From positions 558,001 to 622,000 of the forward strand of contig JACKNO010000004.1 of the NCBI GenBank assembly GCA_024234815.1: a stretch of 64,000 nt of DNA, read 5' to 3'. Below, piece after piece: positions 44,429 to 53,274 of this stretch (the first letter of the stretch is position 1; each line of letters starts with the position of its first letter). The notes under the pieces were generated by a model that saw nothing but the letters and a program-made list of their open reading frames with translations, had not been told where the DNA came from and did no database searches. The DNA comes from Pseudomonadales bacterium (lineage in GTDB: Bacteria > Pseudomonadota > Gammaproteobacteria > Pseudomonadales > Halieaceae). The translations under genes and the position numbers were made by a program.

Positions 44429-47143
44429 TCAGGACTGACCAGCGGCCTCTGCGAACGCGACTTCCGGTACGGCCGGGCCGCGAGGGTCGTTGCTTGCGCG
44501 CGGGGTGATCCTGTCGCTGGGTGCCACCGGCGGTGCTACAAAGTCAGTGAACAGGGCGGGGTGGGTGGTAACAATCTCCACCACACCAACGGGCCGAGCT
44601 GAAACCCTGGGGTCGTTTACTGCGCGCCCCTGCTCGGTAAGGCCCCGTGGCTTTTCCGCCTTCGGGGCGGGCACTGGCGCCTGTTCAGCCAACACCTCGG
44701 GCGCAGCTGCTGCGGGGGCGGGCGTCTCTACCTCGGCAACCGCGATTTCATCGTCTGCCACTGCCGTAGCGGTCTCGAGCGGCAACTCTACCTGCCCGGC
44801 TACTGCCAGCTCAGCGGAATTGTCAGTGCCGGTGGCAGATGCCTCAGATGTCGCTTCCGGCGCGAGGTCCACAACATTTGTCACTGGCGTGGTATCACTG
44901 CCTTCAATAACGTCGGCTTGCCCGGTGGCGACTGTGTTGTTCTCCTCTGTCGTCGCATCTGCGGTGGCAGTATCCGGCTTGCGGCCCCGGCTGCGACGCC
45001 GACGCTGGGGTTCCCCGCGCTTCATGTCGCTGGGTCGCTTGCGGGGCTTATCACTTTGATCCTGTGAGTCGCTCGCAGGATTATTCTGTTCCTGGGCTAC
45101 TGCCTCCAGGGCCTCGTTCTGTGTATTCTCGGCAGCCTCAGGGCGACGACGTTGCCCATCGCGGCCGCCGCGTCGGCGCCTGCCCTGTTGCCCCTGCTCA
45201 TTACTGCGTTCACCGCCTTCAGGCCGCTGGCGCCTGGATTGCTCGCGGTCGTCTTCAGAGCGCGGCTCGCGTTTGCGACCATCCTGGTTGCGTGGGGGCC
45301 GCTTGCCGCGCTCCTGGCCGCCACGGCGACGGTTTGAATCTCGCTGGGTTTTCTGTTCCTTGCGAGGCGCTGGTTTCTCGCTGGTGCTGGGCTCGCTGAC
45401 CGCTTCGGGGAGTTCCGGCTCGGCGCCCACCAGACCAGACCAGAGGCGGGCAAGCAGACCTTTCTTCGGGGCGGGGGCGGGAGCTGCGGCCTTGGTGGCC
45501 GGTGCTGGCCGCTCCGCCGCAGGCGCGGGCGGTGTAGCCGTAGGGGATATGCCCTGTACGGCCGCGCGTTGCACCGGGATGTCAGCACTATGGCTGTCAC
45601 TGATAGTATCGGTCTCGGGTACCGCGATATCGATGTTGTAGCTGACCTCGTGATCACCTTCCACCTCGTCATCGCGCAGGCGTTGCACTTCGAAGTGCGG
45701 GGTTTCCAGGTTCGGGTTGGGAATTACGAGAACGCGTGTCTTGCTGACCAGCTCTATTTCGGTGAGCGCGGCCCGCTTCTCATTGAGCAGGTAGGCAGCG
45801 ACATCCACGGGCACAATGGCCCGCACCTCTATGCTGCGGTCCTTGATGGCTTCCTCTTCCAGCAGGCGGAGGATAGACAGCGCCAGCGACTTGGTATCGC
45901 GAATGGTTCCCTGACCGGTACAACGCGGGCAGACGATGGCACTGGTTTCGCCGAGGGACGGGCGCAGGCGCTGGCGCGACATTTCGAGCAGGCCGAAACG
46001 CGATATCCTGCCGACCTGCACGCGAGCACGATCGATCTCGAGGGCGTCGCGGACGCGGTTTTCCACCGCCCTTTGGTTGCGCGCGGACAGCATGTCGATG
46101 AAGTCGATAACCACCAGACCGCCCATATCACGCAGGCGCAACTGCCGCGCGATTTCGTCCGCCGCCTCCAGGTTGGTCTGCAGCGCGGTTTCTTCGATAT
46201 CGCCCCCGCGGGTGGCACGGGCGGAGTTGATGTCAATGGAAATGAGAGCCTCGGTGGGGTCAATCACGATCGAGCCGCCCGATGGCAGCCTGACTTCCCG
46301 CTGGAACGCGGTTTCAATCTGGCTCTCTATCTGGAAACGGTTGAACAGCGGAACACCGTCCTGGTACATACGGATGCGGTTTTTGTACTGGGGCATCACC
46401 TGGCTGACAAAATCGGTGGCCTGTTTGAACGCGTCCTCGGAGTCGATGAGTACCTGGTCGATATCTTCGCGCAGATAATCGCGGACCGCGCGAATGATAA
46501 CGTTGCTTTCCTGAAACAGCAGTTCGGGCGCTTTTACTTCGGAATTGGCGGTGGTGATGGCCTCCCAGAGCTGGAGCAGGTAATTGAGGTCCCACTGCAG
46601 CTCCTCGGCGGAGCGGCCCACACCGGCGGTCCGGATAATGACGCCCATGCCATTGGGTATTTCCAGCGCGCTGAGGGCTTCCCGCAATTCGGAGCGGTCA
46701 TCGCCATCTATGCGTCGGGATATGCCACCGGCGCGGGGGTTGTTCGGCATCAGCACCATATAACGTCCGGCCAGGCTGATGAAGGTGGTCAGCGCCGCAC
46801 CCTTGTTACCGCGCTCTTCCTTGTCTACCTGAACGATAATTTCAGTGCCTTCCTTGACCACATCCCTGATTTTGAGGCGGCCTTCTGAATCGCCCGGAGG
46901 CTTGCGATAGAAGTACTCCCTGGCGATCTCCTTGAGCGGCAGGAAGCCGTGGCGATCTGCGCCGAATTCAACAAAGGCAGCCTCCAGGCTCGGCTCCACA
47001 CGGGTGATCTTGCCCTTGTAGATATTGGATTTCTTTTGCAGCCGGGTACGATTTTCGATATCCAGATCGTACAGGCGTTGCCCGTCGACGAGCGCTACGC
47101 GCAACTCTTCGGGTTGAGTCGCATTGATTAACATTTTTTTCAT
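44429..47143 (-). CDS. rne: Ribonuclease E
   Basis: 904 residues. The catalytic N-terminal half has the S1 domain (KSNIYKGKITRVEPSLEAAFV), catalytic segments ISIDINSARATRGG and GGLVVIDFIDM, and the zinc-link CPRCTGQG. The C-terminal third is disordered: Arg-rich RNA-binding stretches (RRRGGQERGKRPPRNQDGRK type) and long Ala/Pro/Glu runs, the scaffold for the degradosome. The protein ends in VAFAEAAGQS. It starts mRNA decay and processes rRNA and tRNA. A 600-bp gap precedes it, consistent with a long regulatory leader. Confidence 0.97.
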   Translation of the reverse strand: MKKMLINATQPEELRVALVDGQRLYDLDIENRTRLQKKSNIYKGKITRVEPSLEAAFVEFGADRHGFLPLKEIAREYFYRKPPGDSEGRLKIRDVVKEGTEIIVQVDKEERGNKGAALTTFISLAGRYMVLMPNNPRAGGISRRIDGDDRSELREALSALEIPNGMGVIIRTAGVGRSAEELQWDLNYLLQLWEAITTANSEVKAPELLFQESNVIIRAVRDYLREDIDQVLIDSEDAFKQATDFVSQVMPQYKNRIRMYQDGVPLFNRFQIESQIETAFQREVRLPSGGSIVIDPTEALISIDINSARATRGGDIEETALQTNLEAADEIARQLRLRDMGGLVVIDFIDMLSARNQRAVENRVRDALEIDRARVQVGRISRFGLLEMSRQRLRPSLGETSAIVCPRCTGQGTIRDTKSLALSILRLLEEEAIKDRSIEVRAIVPVDVAAYLLNEKRAALTEIELVSKTRVLVIPNPNLETPHFEVQRLRDDEVEGDHEVSYNIDIAVPETDTISDSHSADIPVQRAAVQGISPTATPPAPAAERPAPATKAAAPAPAPKKGLLARLWSGLVGAEPELPEAVSEPSTSEKPAPRKEQKTQRDSNRRRGGQERGKRPPRNQDGRKREPRSEDDREQSRRQRPEGGERSNEQGQQGRRRRGGRDGQRRRPEAAENTQNEALEAVAQEQNNPASDSQDQSDKPRKRPSDMKRGEPQRRRRSRGRKPDTATADATTEENNTVATGQADVIEGSDTTPVTNVVDLAPEATSEASATGTDNSAELAVAGQVELPLETATAVADDEIAVAEVETPAPAAAAPEVLAEQAPVPAPKAEKPRGLTEQGRAVNDPRVSARPVGVVEIVTTHPALFTDFVAPPVAPSDRITPRASNDPRGPAVPEVAFAEAAGQS

Positions 47144-47202
47144 GGTATGCCATTAGCCTTGTTACAACAGGCCTGGCGGGGCAGGAATCAGCTACGATAG
47201 AA

Positions 47203-47219
47203 CCGGCCTCGAAGGCCGG
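47203..47219 (-). promoter_or_regulatory. Hairpin in the rne 5' leader
   Basis: CCGGCCT, loop CGA, AGGCCGG: a perfect 7-bp stem about 60 bp upstream of the rne start. Possible part of an autoregulatory leader. Confidence 0.5.
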
Positions 47220-47320
47220 CTGACAGGAACCAGTGGGGGGAATGCGATCTGTTCCGGTAAGTAACCGGGCGGGCTTTCCGCTCCAACTGCTCCTGGCGCC
47301 CAGGTGTAAAGTCAACGCCA

Positions 47321-47340
47321 ACCATCGGGATGCCGATGGT
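47321..47340 (-). promoter_or_regulatory. Second hairpin in the rne 5' leader
   Basis: ACCATCGG, loop GATG, CCGATGGT: a perfect 8-bp stem about 180 bp upstream of rne. With the 47203 hairpin it resembles the stem-loop series of known rne leaders in layout, not in sequence. Confidence 0.45.
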
Positions 47341-47744
47341 CGCTACAGCGTTTCAGGGAAAGTTTTATGGTACCGCTTTCACCTTTTTGCTAATGTCGCA
47401 GCACCTGAGACCTGCGACCACGCTGTGTTATCTTAATAACTGATTCTGTGTCCCGGCAGTATCTGCTGCGCGGTTTATTAAATTGTCGACACCTGTGTTT
47501 AGATCAGCTGTGAAGTTCAGTTCGGCTGGCAGCGGAGCATTGTATTCTCGCGCGCTATACATGGTGGCGACATCCATTAGTCGGTGTGTGATCAAGCTGG
47601 CGGAACCTTGCATCTCTTGGGCAGGTCCAAACTGTCGCCAGTGGGTTGCGTAGTCACCAACGCCGATCTTTGTCTGCGGCGGGTGTAATCACACCGCGGA
47701 AGTATACCGCTAAATGGAAGAAAACTAAATGATTTCGGCAACTT

Positions 47745-48701
47745 ATGTCTGATACAGCGCAATCGCAACATTCTGCTGGCGTACATCATCTGACGGTAGA
47801 TGAGCTTTGTGCGGGACAGCGCCTGGACAATTACCTGATTCGCGAGCTGAAGGGTGTGCCTAAAACCCGTCTTTATCGAGCCCTGCGCAAGGGGGAGATC
47901 AGGGTGAACAAGGGACGGGTCAAGGCCGATTACCGCCTCGCGGAGGGCGATATAGTGCGGATTCCGCCGCTGCGCCGCCCATCGCCGTCGGAACCGGCGC
48001 CAGTGCCGCGTTACTGGGCGGAGCAGATAGGCGAGCGGCTGATTTACGAGGATGAGAACCTGCTGGTGATCAACAAACCGTCCGGCATCGCTGTGCACGG
48101 GGGCAGCGGACTGAGCTTTGGCCTCATCGAGAGCCTGCGCCAGCTGCGCCCCGACGATCGCTACCTCGAGCTCGTCCATCGCCTGGACCGCGACACCTCA
48201 GGCCTGATCATGATAGCCCGCCGTCCCGCCATGTTGCGCGAACTGCACCGGCAACTGCGCGAGGACAAACTGGACAAGCGCTACCTGGCCCTCGTGGCGG
48301 GCAAGTGGCCCAAAAGCCTGCGGGTGGTGGAGGCCCCACTGGAGAAAAATGTACTGCAGTCCGGTGAGAGGATGGTGCGCGTCTCCCGCGAGGGCAAGCG
48401 TTCGATCACCGAGTTTGCCATCCTCGAGCGCTTTGCGAACGCCACGCTGATAGAGGCAAAACCGATCACCGGTCGCACGCACCAGATCAGGGTGCACGCC
48501 CGCCACGCGGGTTTCCCCTTGCTGGGGGATGCCAAATACAGTGACGAAAATACCGCCGCGGTCTGCCGCGAGCTCGGTTTGCAGCGCCTGTTCCTGCATG
48601 CCCGATCCTTGTGCATCGTACTGCCGGAGCAGCAGTCGCTGACACTGGAGGCGCCATTGGATCAGGATCTCGAAACTATCTTGAGTAACCTTCGCAAGTA
48701 G
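47745..48701 (+). CDS. rluC: 23S rRNA pseudouridine synthase RluC
   Basis: 318 residues. An N-terminal S4 RNA-binding domain (about 16-75) is followed by the RluA-type catalytic domain with HRLDRDTSG, catalytic Asp148. RluC modifies three uridines near the peptidyl transferase centre. Position next to rne, divergent, supports RluC over RluD or RluA. HAD phosphatase gene follows 6 bp later. Confidence 0.95.
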   Translation: MSDTAQSQHSAGVHHLTVDELCAGQRLDNYLIRELKGVPKTRLYRALRKGEIRVNKGRVKADYRLAEGDIVRIPPLRRPSPSEPAPVPRYWAEQIGERLIYEDENLLVINKPSGIAVHGGSGLSFGLIESLRQLRPDDRYLELVHRLDRDTSGLIMIARRPAMLRELHRQLREDKLDKRYLALVAGKWPKSLRVVEAPLEKNVLQSGERMVRVSREGKRSITEFAILERFANATLIEAKPITGRTHQIRVHARHAGFPLLGDAKYSDENTAAVCRELGLQRLFLHARSLCIVLPEQQSLTLEAPLDQDLETILSNLRK

Positions 48702-48707
48702 CTGAAT

Positions 48708-49352
48708 ATGATAGCAATATTTGATTGGGACGGAACCCTGTGTGATTCAATCGAGCACATCGTTTGTTCCATGCAGCACGCCGCGGTAGAGCTGGCGACA
48801 GAGCCGCCCGCGGCGGCGGATATTCGGGATATTGTCGGTCTGGGCCTGCCGGAGGCCATGACCAGGCTGTTCCCGGCCCTGGACGAGGAGTTGCGAAGCG
48901 AACTCTCCCGGGCCTACTCCCGGCACTTTTCATCCCCCGACCGGGGCCCGCCGCTGCTGTTTGAAGGCGCTGTCGAGACGCTGGAGAGGCTGCGGGCGCG
49001 GGGCATCGAGCTCGCGGTCGCCACCGGCAAGAGCCGGCGCGGGCTGGACCGGGTGCTGGGCGCTCTGGGGCTCGCTGACTTTTTCGAGGCCACCCGCTGT
49101 GCCGACGAGACGCGCTCCAAACCGCACCCCCAGATGGTGCTCGAGATAATGAAAGCCCGTGGCAAATGCCGGGATGAGGTTCTGGTGATAGGGGATAGCG
49201 AGTTCGATCTGGCCATGGCGCGACAGGCGGGCGTGCGCAGTGTGGGGGTCAGCTTCGGTGTGCATGACAGCGACCGTCTGGCCGTTTACCGGCCGCTGGC
49301 GATCATTGACCAGTTGCCCCAGCTGCTCGACCTGGAGGTTTTTGCGCCCTAG
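48708..49352 (+). CDS. HAD-family phosphatase (phosphoglycolate phosphatase-like)
   Basis: 214 residues, starting with the nucleophile motif FDWDGTLCDS; the second motif is VATGKS and the acidic motif is VIGDSEFDLAMA. An alpha-helical cap sits between motif 1 and 2. It is in an operon with rluC, as in Pseudomonas. Substrate is unknown; phosphoglycolate or a nucleotide monophosphate are possible. Its 3' end overlaps the convergent maf gene by 4 bp. Confidence 0.88.
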   Translation: MIAIFDWDGTLCDSIEHIVCSMQHAAVELATEPPAAADIRDIVGLGLPEAMTRLFPALDEELRSELSRAYSRHFSSPDRGPPLLFEGAVETLERLRARGIELAVATGKSRRGLDRVLGALGLADFFEATRCADETRSKPHPQMVLEIMKARGKCRDEVLVIGDSEFDLAMARQAGVRSVGVSFGVHDSDRLAVYRPLAIIDQLPQLLDLEVFAP

Positions 49353-49936
49353 GGCGCACCGTCCAGCACGGCAACTCCCGCCTCGGCGAGCAGTCCGGTA
49401 AGAGCGATCAGCGGCAGTCCCTCCAGGCTGGTGGGGTCGTTTCCCTCGAGACGACGGAACAGGGCAATGCCCAGTCCTTCGCATTTGAAACTGCCCGCGC
49501 AGTCGTAGGGTTCTTCCCTTAGCAGGTAGTTCTCGATGCTGCTGTCCGCAAGTTCGCGAAAATGGGCGCTGAAAAGCTCCACGTGGCACTTCTGTAGCTT
49601 CCTGGCAGCACAGCTCAGGGCCACCCCGGTATAAAAATGTACTGTCCGTCCCGAGCTCGCCTGCAGCTGGGCGCGCGCCATTTCGTGATTGCCGGGCTTC
49701 CCCATAATACGGCCATCCAGGGCCGCCACCTGGTCACTGCCTATAACGAGTGCGGACGGGTGCTGCGCGGATATCGCCTTTGCCTTCGCCAGCGCAAGGC
49801 GCCCGGCCATTGCCGCCGGTTCCTCCTCTGGCAGTTGTTCCTCGGGTGTCCCCGGGGAGAGGCAGCGGAAGGGGATCTGGAGCCTGCCCAGTAGCTGGCG
49901 CCGGTAGGCGGACGTCGAAGCCAGGATGATGTCCAT
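49349..49936 (-). CDS. Maf/YceF-family nucleotide pyrophosphatase
   Basis: 195 residues. The N-terminal ILASTSAYRRQLL is the Maf signature, and VIGSDQVAAL plus GKPGNHEMARAQL are the other conserved segments. The YRR form and the rluC-yceD context point to the YceF subgroup, which hydrolyses 7-methyl-GTP as a house-cleaning reaction; that subgroup call is inference. Divergent from yceD, convergent with the HAD gene. Confidence 0.9.
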   Translation of the reverse strand: MDIILASTSAYRRQLLGRLQIPFRCLSPGTPEEQLPEEEPAAMAGRLALAKAKAISAQHPSALVIGSDQVAALDGRIMGKPGNHEMARAQLQASSGRTVHFYTGVALSCAARKLQKCHVELFSAHFRELADSSIENYLLREEPYDCAGSFKCEGLGIALFRRLEGNDPTSLEGLPLIALTGLLAEAGVAVLDGAP

Positions 49937-49997
49937 TCGCGGTGTTCCTTATTTCCATTGGGTATGGGCCTGAACTGTTTGTATTTTAAAGATATTT

Positions 49998-50026
49998 TTG
50001 ACAACCGGGTAATCCGCCCCTATGAT
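49998..50026 (+). promoter_or_regulatory. Strong sigma-70 promoter of yceD-rpmF
   Basis: Consensus TTGACA (49998-50003), 17-bp spacer, TATGAT (50021-50026). Transcription would start at about 50032-50034, and the yceD ATG is at 50035, so the mRNA may be leaderless. Confidence 0.85.
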
Positions 50027-50034
50027 GCGCGCCT

Positions 50035-50574
50035 ATGTTGAGTGAGCCCCTCCCGAGCACGCTGGATGTCCGCAAGGCAGCCGGTCGTGGCGTGAGTGTC
50101 AGGGGAACGCTAAAACCACTTGATTTGAAGCGTTTTCGTGCTCTTCTGGCACAGGATGACGGCTCGATTCAGGCGGATTTTTCGTTCACCCGAGACGAGG
50201 AAAACAGGTACCTGATCCACCTGCTGGTAACGGCTGAAGTGGCGGTGACCTGTCAGCGTTGCCTGGAACTATTACCCAAAACCCTGGCTTGTGAGAATAC
50301 ACTGGCTGTGGTTTGGACTGATGAGCAGGCCGCGCACCTTCCCCGGCACCTGGAACCCCTGATCGTCGAGGATGAAGGCTGCAGACTTTGGGAAGTGGTC
50401 GAAGACGAACTGATACTGGCTTTGCCGCCCTTCAGTTATCACGATACAGAAGAATGCCAACAGATATTGGCAAATTTTAACGCCGGGCAAGCCCCTGAAG
50501 AGAAGGCTGATCCGGGCGGAAAACCGAATCCGTTTAACGTGCTGGCGCAATTGAAGCCCGGCAGCAAAACCTAG
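50035..50574 (+). CDS. yceD: YceD (DUF177) family protein, 23S rRNA accumulation protein
   Basis: 179 residues. The core motif VAVTCQRCLE with paired cysteines, then IVEDEGCRLWEVVEDELILALP, is typical of YceD/DUF177. The family is almost always upstream of rpmF and is linked to 23S rRNA accumulation. The start fits the usual N-terminus (PSTLDVRKAAGRG). The promoter lies directly in front of it with no room for a ribosome-binding site. Confidence 0.9.
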   Translation: MLSEPLPSTLDVRKAAGRGVSVRGTLKPLDLKRFRALLAQDDGSIQADFSFTRDEENRYLIHLLVTAEVAVTCQRCLELLPKTLACENTLAVVWTDEQAAHLPRHLEPLIVEDEGCRLWEVVEDELILALPPFSYHDTEECQQILANFNAGQAPEEKADPGGKPNPFNVLAQLKPGSKT

Positions 50575-50583
50575 GAGTCAGTC

Positions 50584-50763
50584 ATGGCTGTCCAGAAGAG
50601 TAAAAAAACGCGCTCACGTCGCGGCATGCGCCGCTCACATGACGCACTGTCCGGGCCTACATTGTCAGTAGACCAGACATCGGGTGAAACCCATCGCCGC
50701 CATCATGTTACCGCGGATGGTTTCTACCGCGGTAAGAAGGTTGTACAGGGCAGCGAAGACTAA
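50584..50763 (+). CDS. rpmF: Ribosomal protein bL32
   Basis: 59 residues: starts MAVQKSKKTRSRRGMRRSHD, the bL32 signature, and ends with RHHVTADGFYRGKKVV. It has no zinc-binding cysteines, as in other gammaproteobacteria. Starts 9 bp after yceD and is followed by a terminator instead of plsX. Confidence 0.97.
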   Translation: MAVQKSKKTRSRRGMRRSHDALSGPTLSVDQTSGETHRRHHVTADGFYRGKKVVQGSED

Positions 50764-50827
50764 ATATAGACTGGTCGCCAGTGAGTTGCCGTTTCTGTGA
50801 CGGTCTGATTGGCGTTCGACCAGATGA

Positions 50828-50854
50828 GCGGGAGGCCTTGCCTCCCGCGCTTTT
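50828..50854 (+). terminator. Rho-independent terminator after rpmF
   Basis: GCGGGAGGC, loop CTT, GCCTCCCGC, then GCTTTT: a perfect 9-bp stem and a short T tract. It separates yceD-rpmF from the fatty acid genes. Confidence 0.8.
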
Positions 50855-51040
50855 CCACAGTCTCGGAGCCGCCCGGCTTCGACTCAAGAACTTTTCCGTC
50901 CGTGTCTGCGGACCCTTTGTCGCGTTGCAATATGCCGAGACGCCAGCGTCACGGCGTTATAGTGCGCTACACTTTCAAACTAATGGATATCTCGCACAAA
51001 TCCATGATCGGGCTTCGTCGCCCACACTCAGGAGACAGCT

Positions 51041-51988
51041 ATGTCAGTGCTGCGTATAGCCTTTGTATTTCCAGGCCAGGGTTCCCAGAAGGTCGGCATG
51101 TTGACCGCCGCGCACGAGCGCTTTCAGGTCGTGCGCGACACTTTCGCAGAAGCGTCGCAGGCGCTGGGCTACGACATGTGGGATCTCATCCAGAATGGCG
51201 AGCAGGAGGCACTCAATCTCACTGAGACAACGCAGCCGGTCCTGCTGACAGCCAGCGTGGCCCTGTGGCGGGCCTGGTTGGACCAGAACGGCCCGCGCCC
51301 GGTCATGATGGCCGGCCACAGCCTCGGGGAATTCTCGGCAATGGTCTGTGCCGGGGCGCTGGATTTTGCCGACGCGGTGCAACTGGTCAGGCAGCGCGGC
51401 GCATTTATGCAAACCGCCGTACCCGTGGGAGAGGGCGCCATGGCGGCGATAATCGGTCTGGATGACGATGTGATCAACACAATCTGCAGCAAGGCTTCGG
51501 CCGATTCGGGCCTCGTGGTTGCGGCTGTCAATTACAACTCCCCCGGGCAGGTGGTGATCGCGGGGCATACCCGTGCGATTGAAGACGCAATCGGCCTGTT
51601 GAAAGATGCAGGTGCCAAGCGGGCACTGCCACTGCCGGTAAGCGCTCCTTTCCATACAGAGCTGATGCGCCCCGCCGGCGAAAAGCTGGCAGAAGTATTG
51701 GAGGGCCTTTCCATCCGGGCGCCGGAGATACCCGTGGTCCATAATGTGCACGCTCGAACCGAGCGCGAACCCCAGGGTATTCGCGGCCTGCTGGTCGAGC
51801 AGATCTATAGCCCCGTGCTGTGGACCGGCTGTGTCCAGGCCATGGCCGAGAGCGGCTGCACGACTATCGTAGAATGCGGTCCCGGCAAGGTCCTGAGCGG
51901 CCTTGGTCGCCGAATCGACAAGTCTTTGCAGTGCTACTCGATAGAAGAGCCCGCAGAACTGCTGGCCACACTCGAAGCGTGTAGTTAA
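51041..51988 (+). CDS. fabD: Malonyl-CoA:ACP transacylase
   Basis: 315 residues. FVFPGQGSQK at the N-terminus, active-site Ser94 in GHSLGE, and the catalytic His region PVSAPFHTELM. It loads malonyl onto ACP for fatty acid elongation. AGGAG 7 nt before the ATG. Followed by fabG, acpP and fabF, but not preceded by plsX or fabH. Confidence 0.97.
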   Translation: MSVLRIAFVFPGQGSQKVGMLTAAHERFQVVRDTFAEASQALGYDMWDLIQNGEQEALNLTETTQPVLLTASVALWRAWLDQNGPRPVMMAGHSLGEFSAMVCAGALDFADAVQLVRQRGAFMQTAVPVGEGAMAAIIGLDDDVINTICSKASADSGLVVAAVNYNSPGQVVIAGHTRAIEDAIGLLKDAGAKRALPLPVSAPFHTELMRPAGEKLAEVLEGLSIRAPEIPVVHNVHARTEREPQGIRGLLVEQIYSPVLWTGCVQAMAESGCTTIVECGPGKVLSGLGRRIDKSLQCYSIEEPAELLATLEACS

Positions 51989-52008
51989 TAACAACGAGGG
52001 AAATAATC

Positions 52009-52752
52009 ATGACTGAAAACAGCAAAGTCGCACTGGTAACGGGTGCGAGTCGCGGTATCGGCAAAGCCATTGCAGAGCACCTGGCGGCCGCCGGATACAT
52101 TGTCGTCGGCACCGCTACCAGCGATGCGGGAGCGGCCAACATCAGCAATTACCTGAAAGAGACGGGCAACGCCGGTTGCGGCATGACCCTGGATGTTGCC
52201 AACGATGACAGTGTGAGCAGCGTGATAAAGGCCATCACGGATAAGTATGGAGCTCCGCTGGTATTGGTAAACAACGCCGGCATTACCCGCGATAATATCC
52301 TGATGCGGATGAAGGCCGAAGAGTGGGACGATGTCATACAAACTAACCTCACGGCGCTGTACCGGGTGAGCAAAGCCTGCTTGCGGGGTATGACCAAGGC
52401 GCGCTGGGGTCGAATCGTGAACATCACCTCCGTGGTGGGCTCCATGGGTAATATGGGGCAGGCCAACTATGCGGCCACCAAGGCGGGGGCGGAGGGCTTT
52501 TCCCGTGCGCTGGCCCGTGAACTCGGTTCGCGTTCGGTCACGGTCAATTGCGTGGCTCCCGGTTTTATCGATACGGATATGACGCGCGAGTTATCGGAAG
52601 AGCAGCGGGAGATCATGTTGCGACAGATTCCGCTGGGCAGACTCGGTGCCGCTGATGAGATCGCAGCACTGGTGACCTTTATTTGCAGTGATGCGGCCGC
52701 CTATATAACAGGCGAGACGGTCCACATAAATGGCGGGATGTACATGGCTTAA
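52009..52752 (+). CDS. fabG: 3-oxoacyl-ACP reductase
   Basis: 247 residues, short-chain dehydrogenase. Cofactor motif TGASRGIGKAIA, catalytic Ser in ITSVVGSMGN, and Tyr-Lys in YAATKAG. It reduces beta-ketoacyl-ACP with NADPH. Position between fabD and acpP makes the assignment secure. Confidence 0.96.
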   Translation: MTENSKVALVTGASRGIGKAIAEHLAAAGYIVVGTATSDAGAANISNYLKETGNAGCGMTLDVANDDSVSSVIKAITDKYGAPLVLVNNAGITRDNILMRMKAEEWDDVIQTNLTALYRVSKACLRGMTKARWGRIVNITSVVGSMGNMGQANYAATKAGAEGFSRALARELGSRSVTVNCVAPGFIDTDMTRELSEEQREIMLRQIPLGRLGAADEIAALVTFICSDAAAYITGETVHINGGMYMA

Positions 52753-52806
52753 CTTGTTGAAAAAAAAGGATAAACAATCGTCCTGGGCCGCGCGGGAAAA
52801 AAAATT

Positions 52807-52835
52807 TTAAACTCTCGGGGAAAACAGAGTAAACT
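52807..52835 (+). promoter_or_regulatory. Possible acpP promoter
   Basis: TTAAAC, 17-bp spacer, TAAACT, in an AT-rich gap ahead of acpP. An own promoter is expected because ACP is needed in large amounts, but the hexamers are only fair. Confidence 0.4.
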
Positions 52836-52896
52836 GCGCGCTCAAGCCGGTTAATCAGGTTTGATTCAGCACTAATCTCAGGAGCAGAGAATAATC

Positions 52897-53133
52897 ATGA
52901 GCAGCATTGAAGAACGCGTTAAGAAAATCGTCGCAGAACAACTTGGCGTAAAAGAAGAAGAAGTTCAGACCGAAGCCTCGTTTGTGGAGGATTTGGGTGC
53001 CGATTCTCTCGATACGGTAGAACTGGTAATGGCCCTTGAAGAAGAGTTTGAAACCGAAATCCCTGACGAAGAAGCTGAAAAAATTACCACAGTCAAACTG
53101 GCGATCGATTACATCACTGAAAACCTCGCCTGA
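52897..53133 (+). CDS. acpP: Acyl carrier protein
   Basis: 78 residues, very acidic, with the phosphopantetheine attachment Ser37 in GADSLDTVEL. Carrier of growing fatty acid chains and donor for lipid A and phospholipid synthesis. Codon choice is visibly less GC-biased than in the neighbours, as in many highly expressed genes. A strong terminator follows. Confidence 0.98.
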   Translation: MSSIEERVKKIVAEQLGVKEEEVQTEASFVEDLGADSLDTVELVMALEEEFETEIPDEEAEKITTVKLAIDYITENLA

Positions 53134-53155
53134 TCGACCCCCTTCGTTCTTTGGG

Positions 53156-53196
53156 AAAAAGCCGTTTCTATTTTTGATAGAGCGGCTTTTCTTGTT
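53156..53196 (+). terminator. Rho-independent terminator after acpP
   Basis: AAAAGCCG and CGGCTTTT pair, with an inner CTAT/ATAG stem, followed by CTTGTTT. fabF transcription is probably partly read-through or separate. Confidence 0.8.
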
Positions 53197-53274
53197 TAAG
53201 CTTGTCGGCGCTTCAAATGTGAAAGCAGTCTGGTGCGCCTGTTTCTTGATCGCGCCAAATAAGGAGTCAGCGTT

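Larger units (their letters stand above)
47144..47744. other. 601-bp divergent region between rne and rluC
   Basis: No gene is visible on either strand. The rne side holds two clean hairpins (listed separately) and is likely a long rne 5' leader, as in Escherichia coli where the leader mediates autoregulation. The rluC side (47400-47744) is AT-richer and shows no obvious promoter pair that I can defend. Confidence 0.5.

Noticed and set aside
45569..46888. 439-codon open frame on the plus strand
   Set aside because: Antisense to the conserved catalytic half of rne; a shadow frame.
50764..51040. Possible plsX remnant between rpmF and fabD
   Set aside because: None of the six frames shows PlsX-like sequence such as the DAMGGD start; the gap holds a terminator and a fabD leader only.
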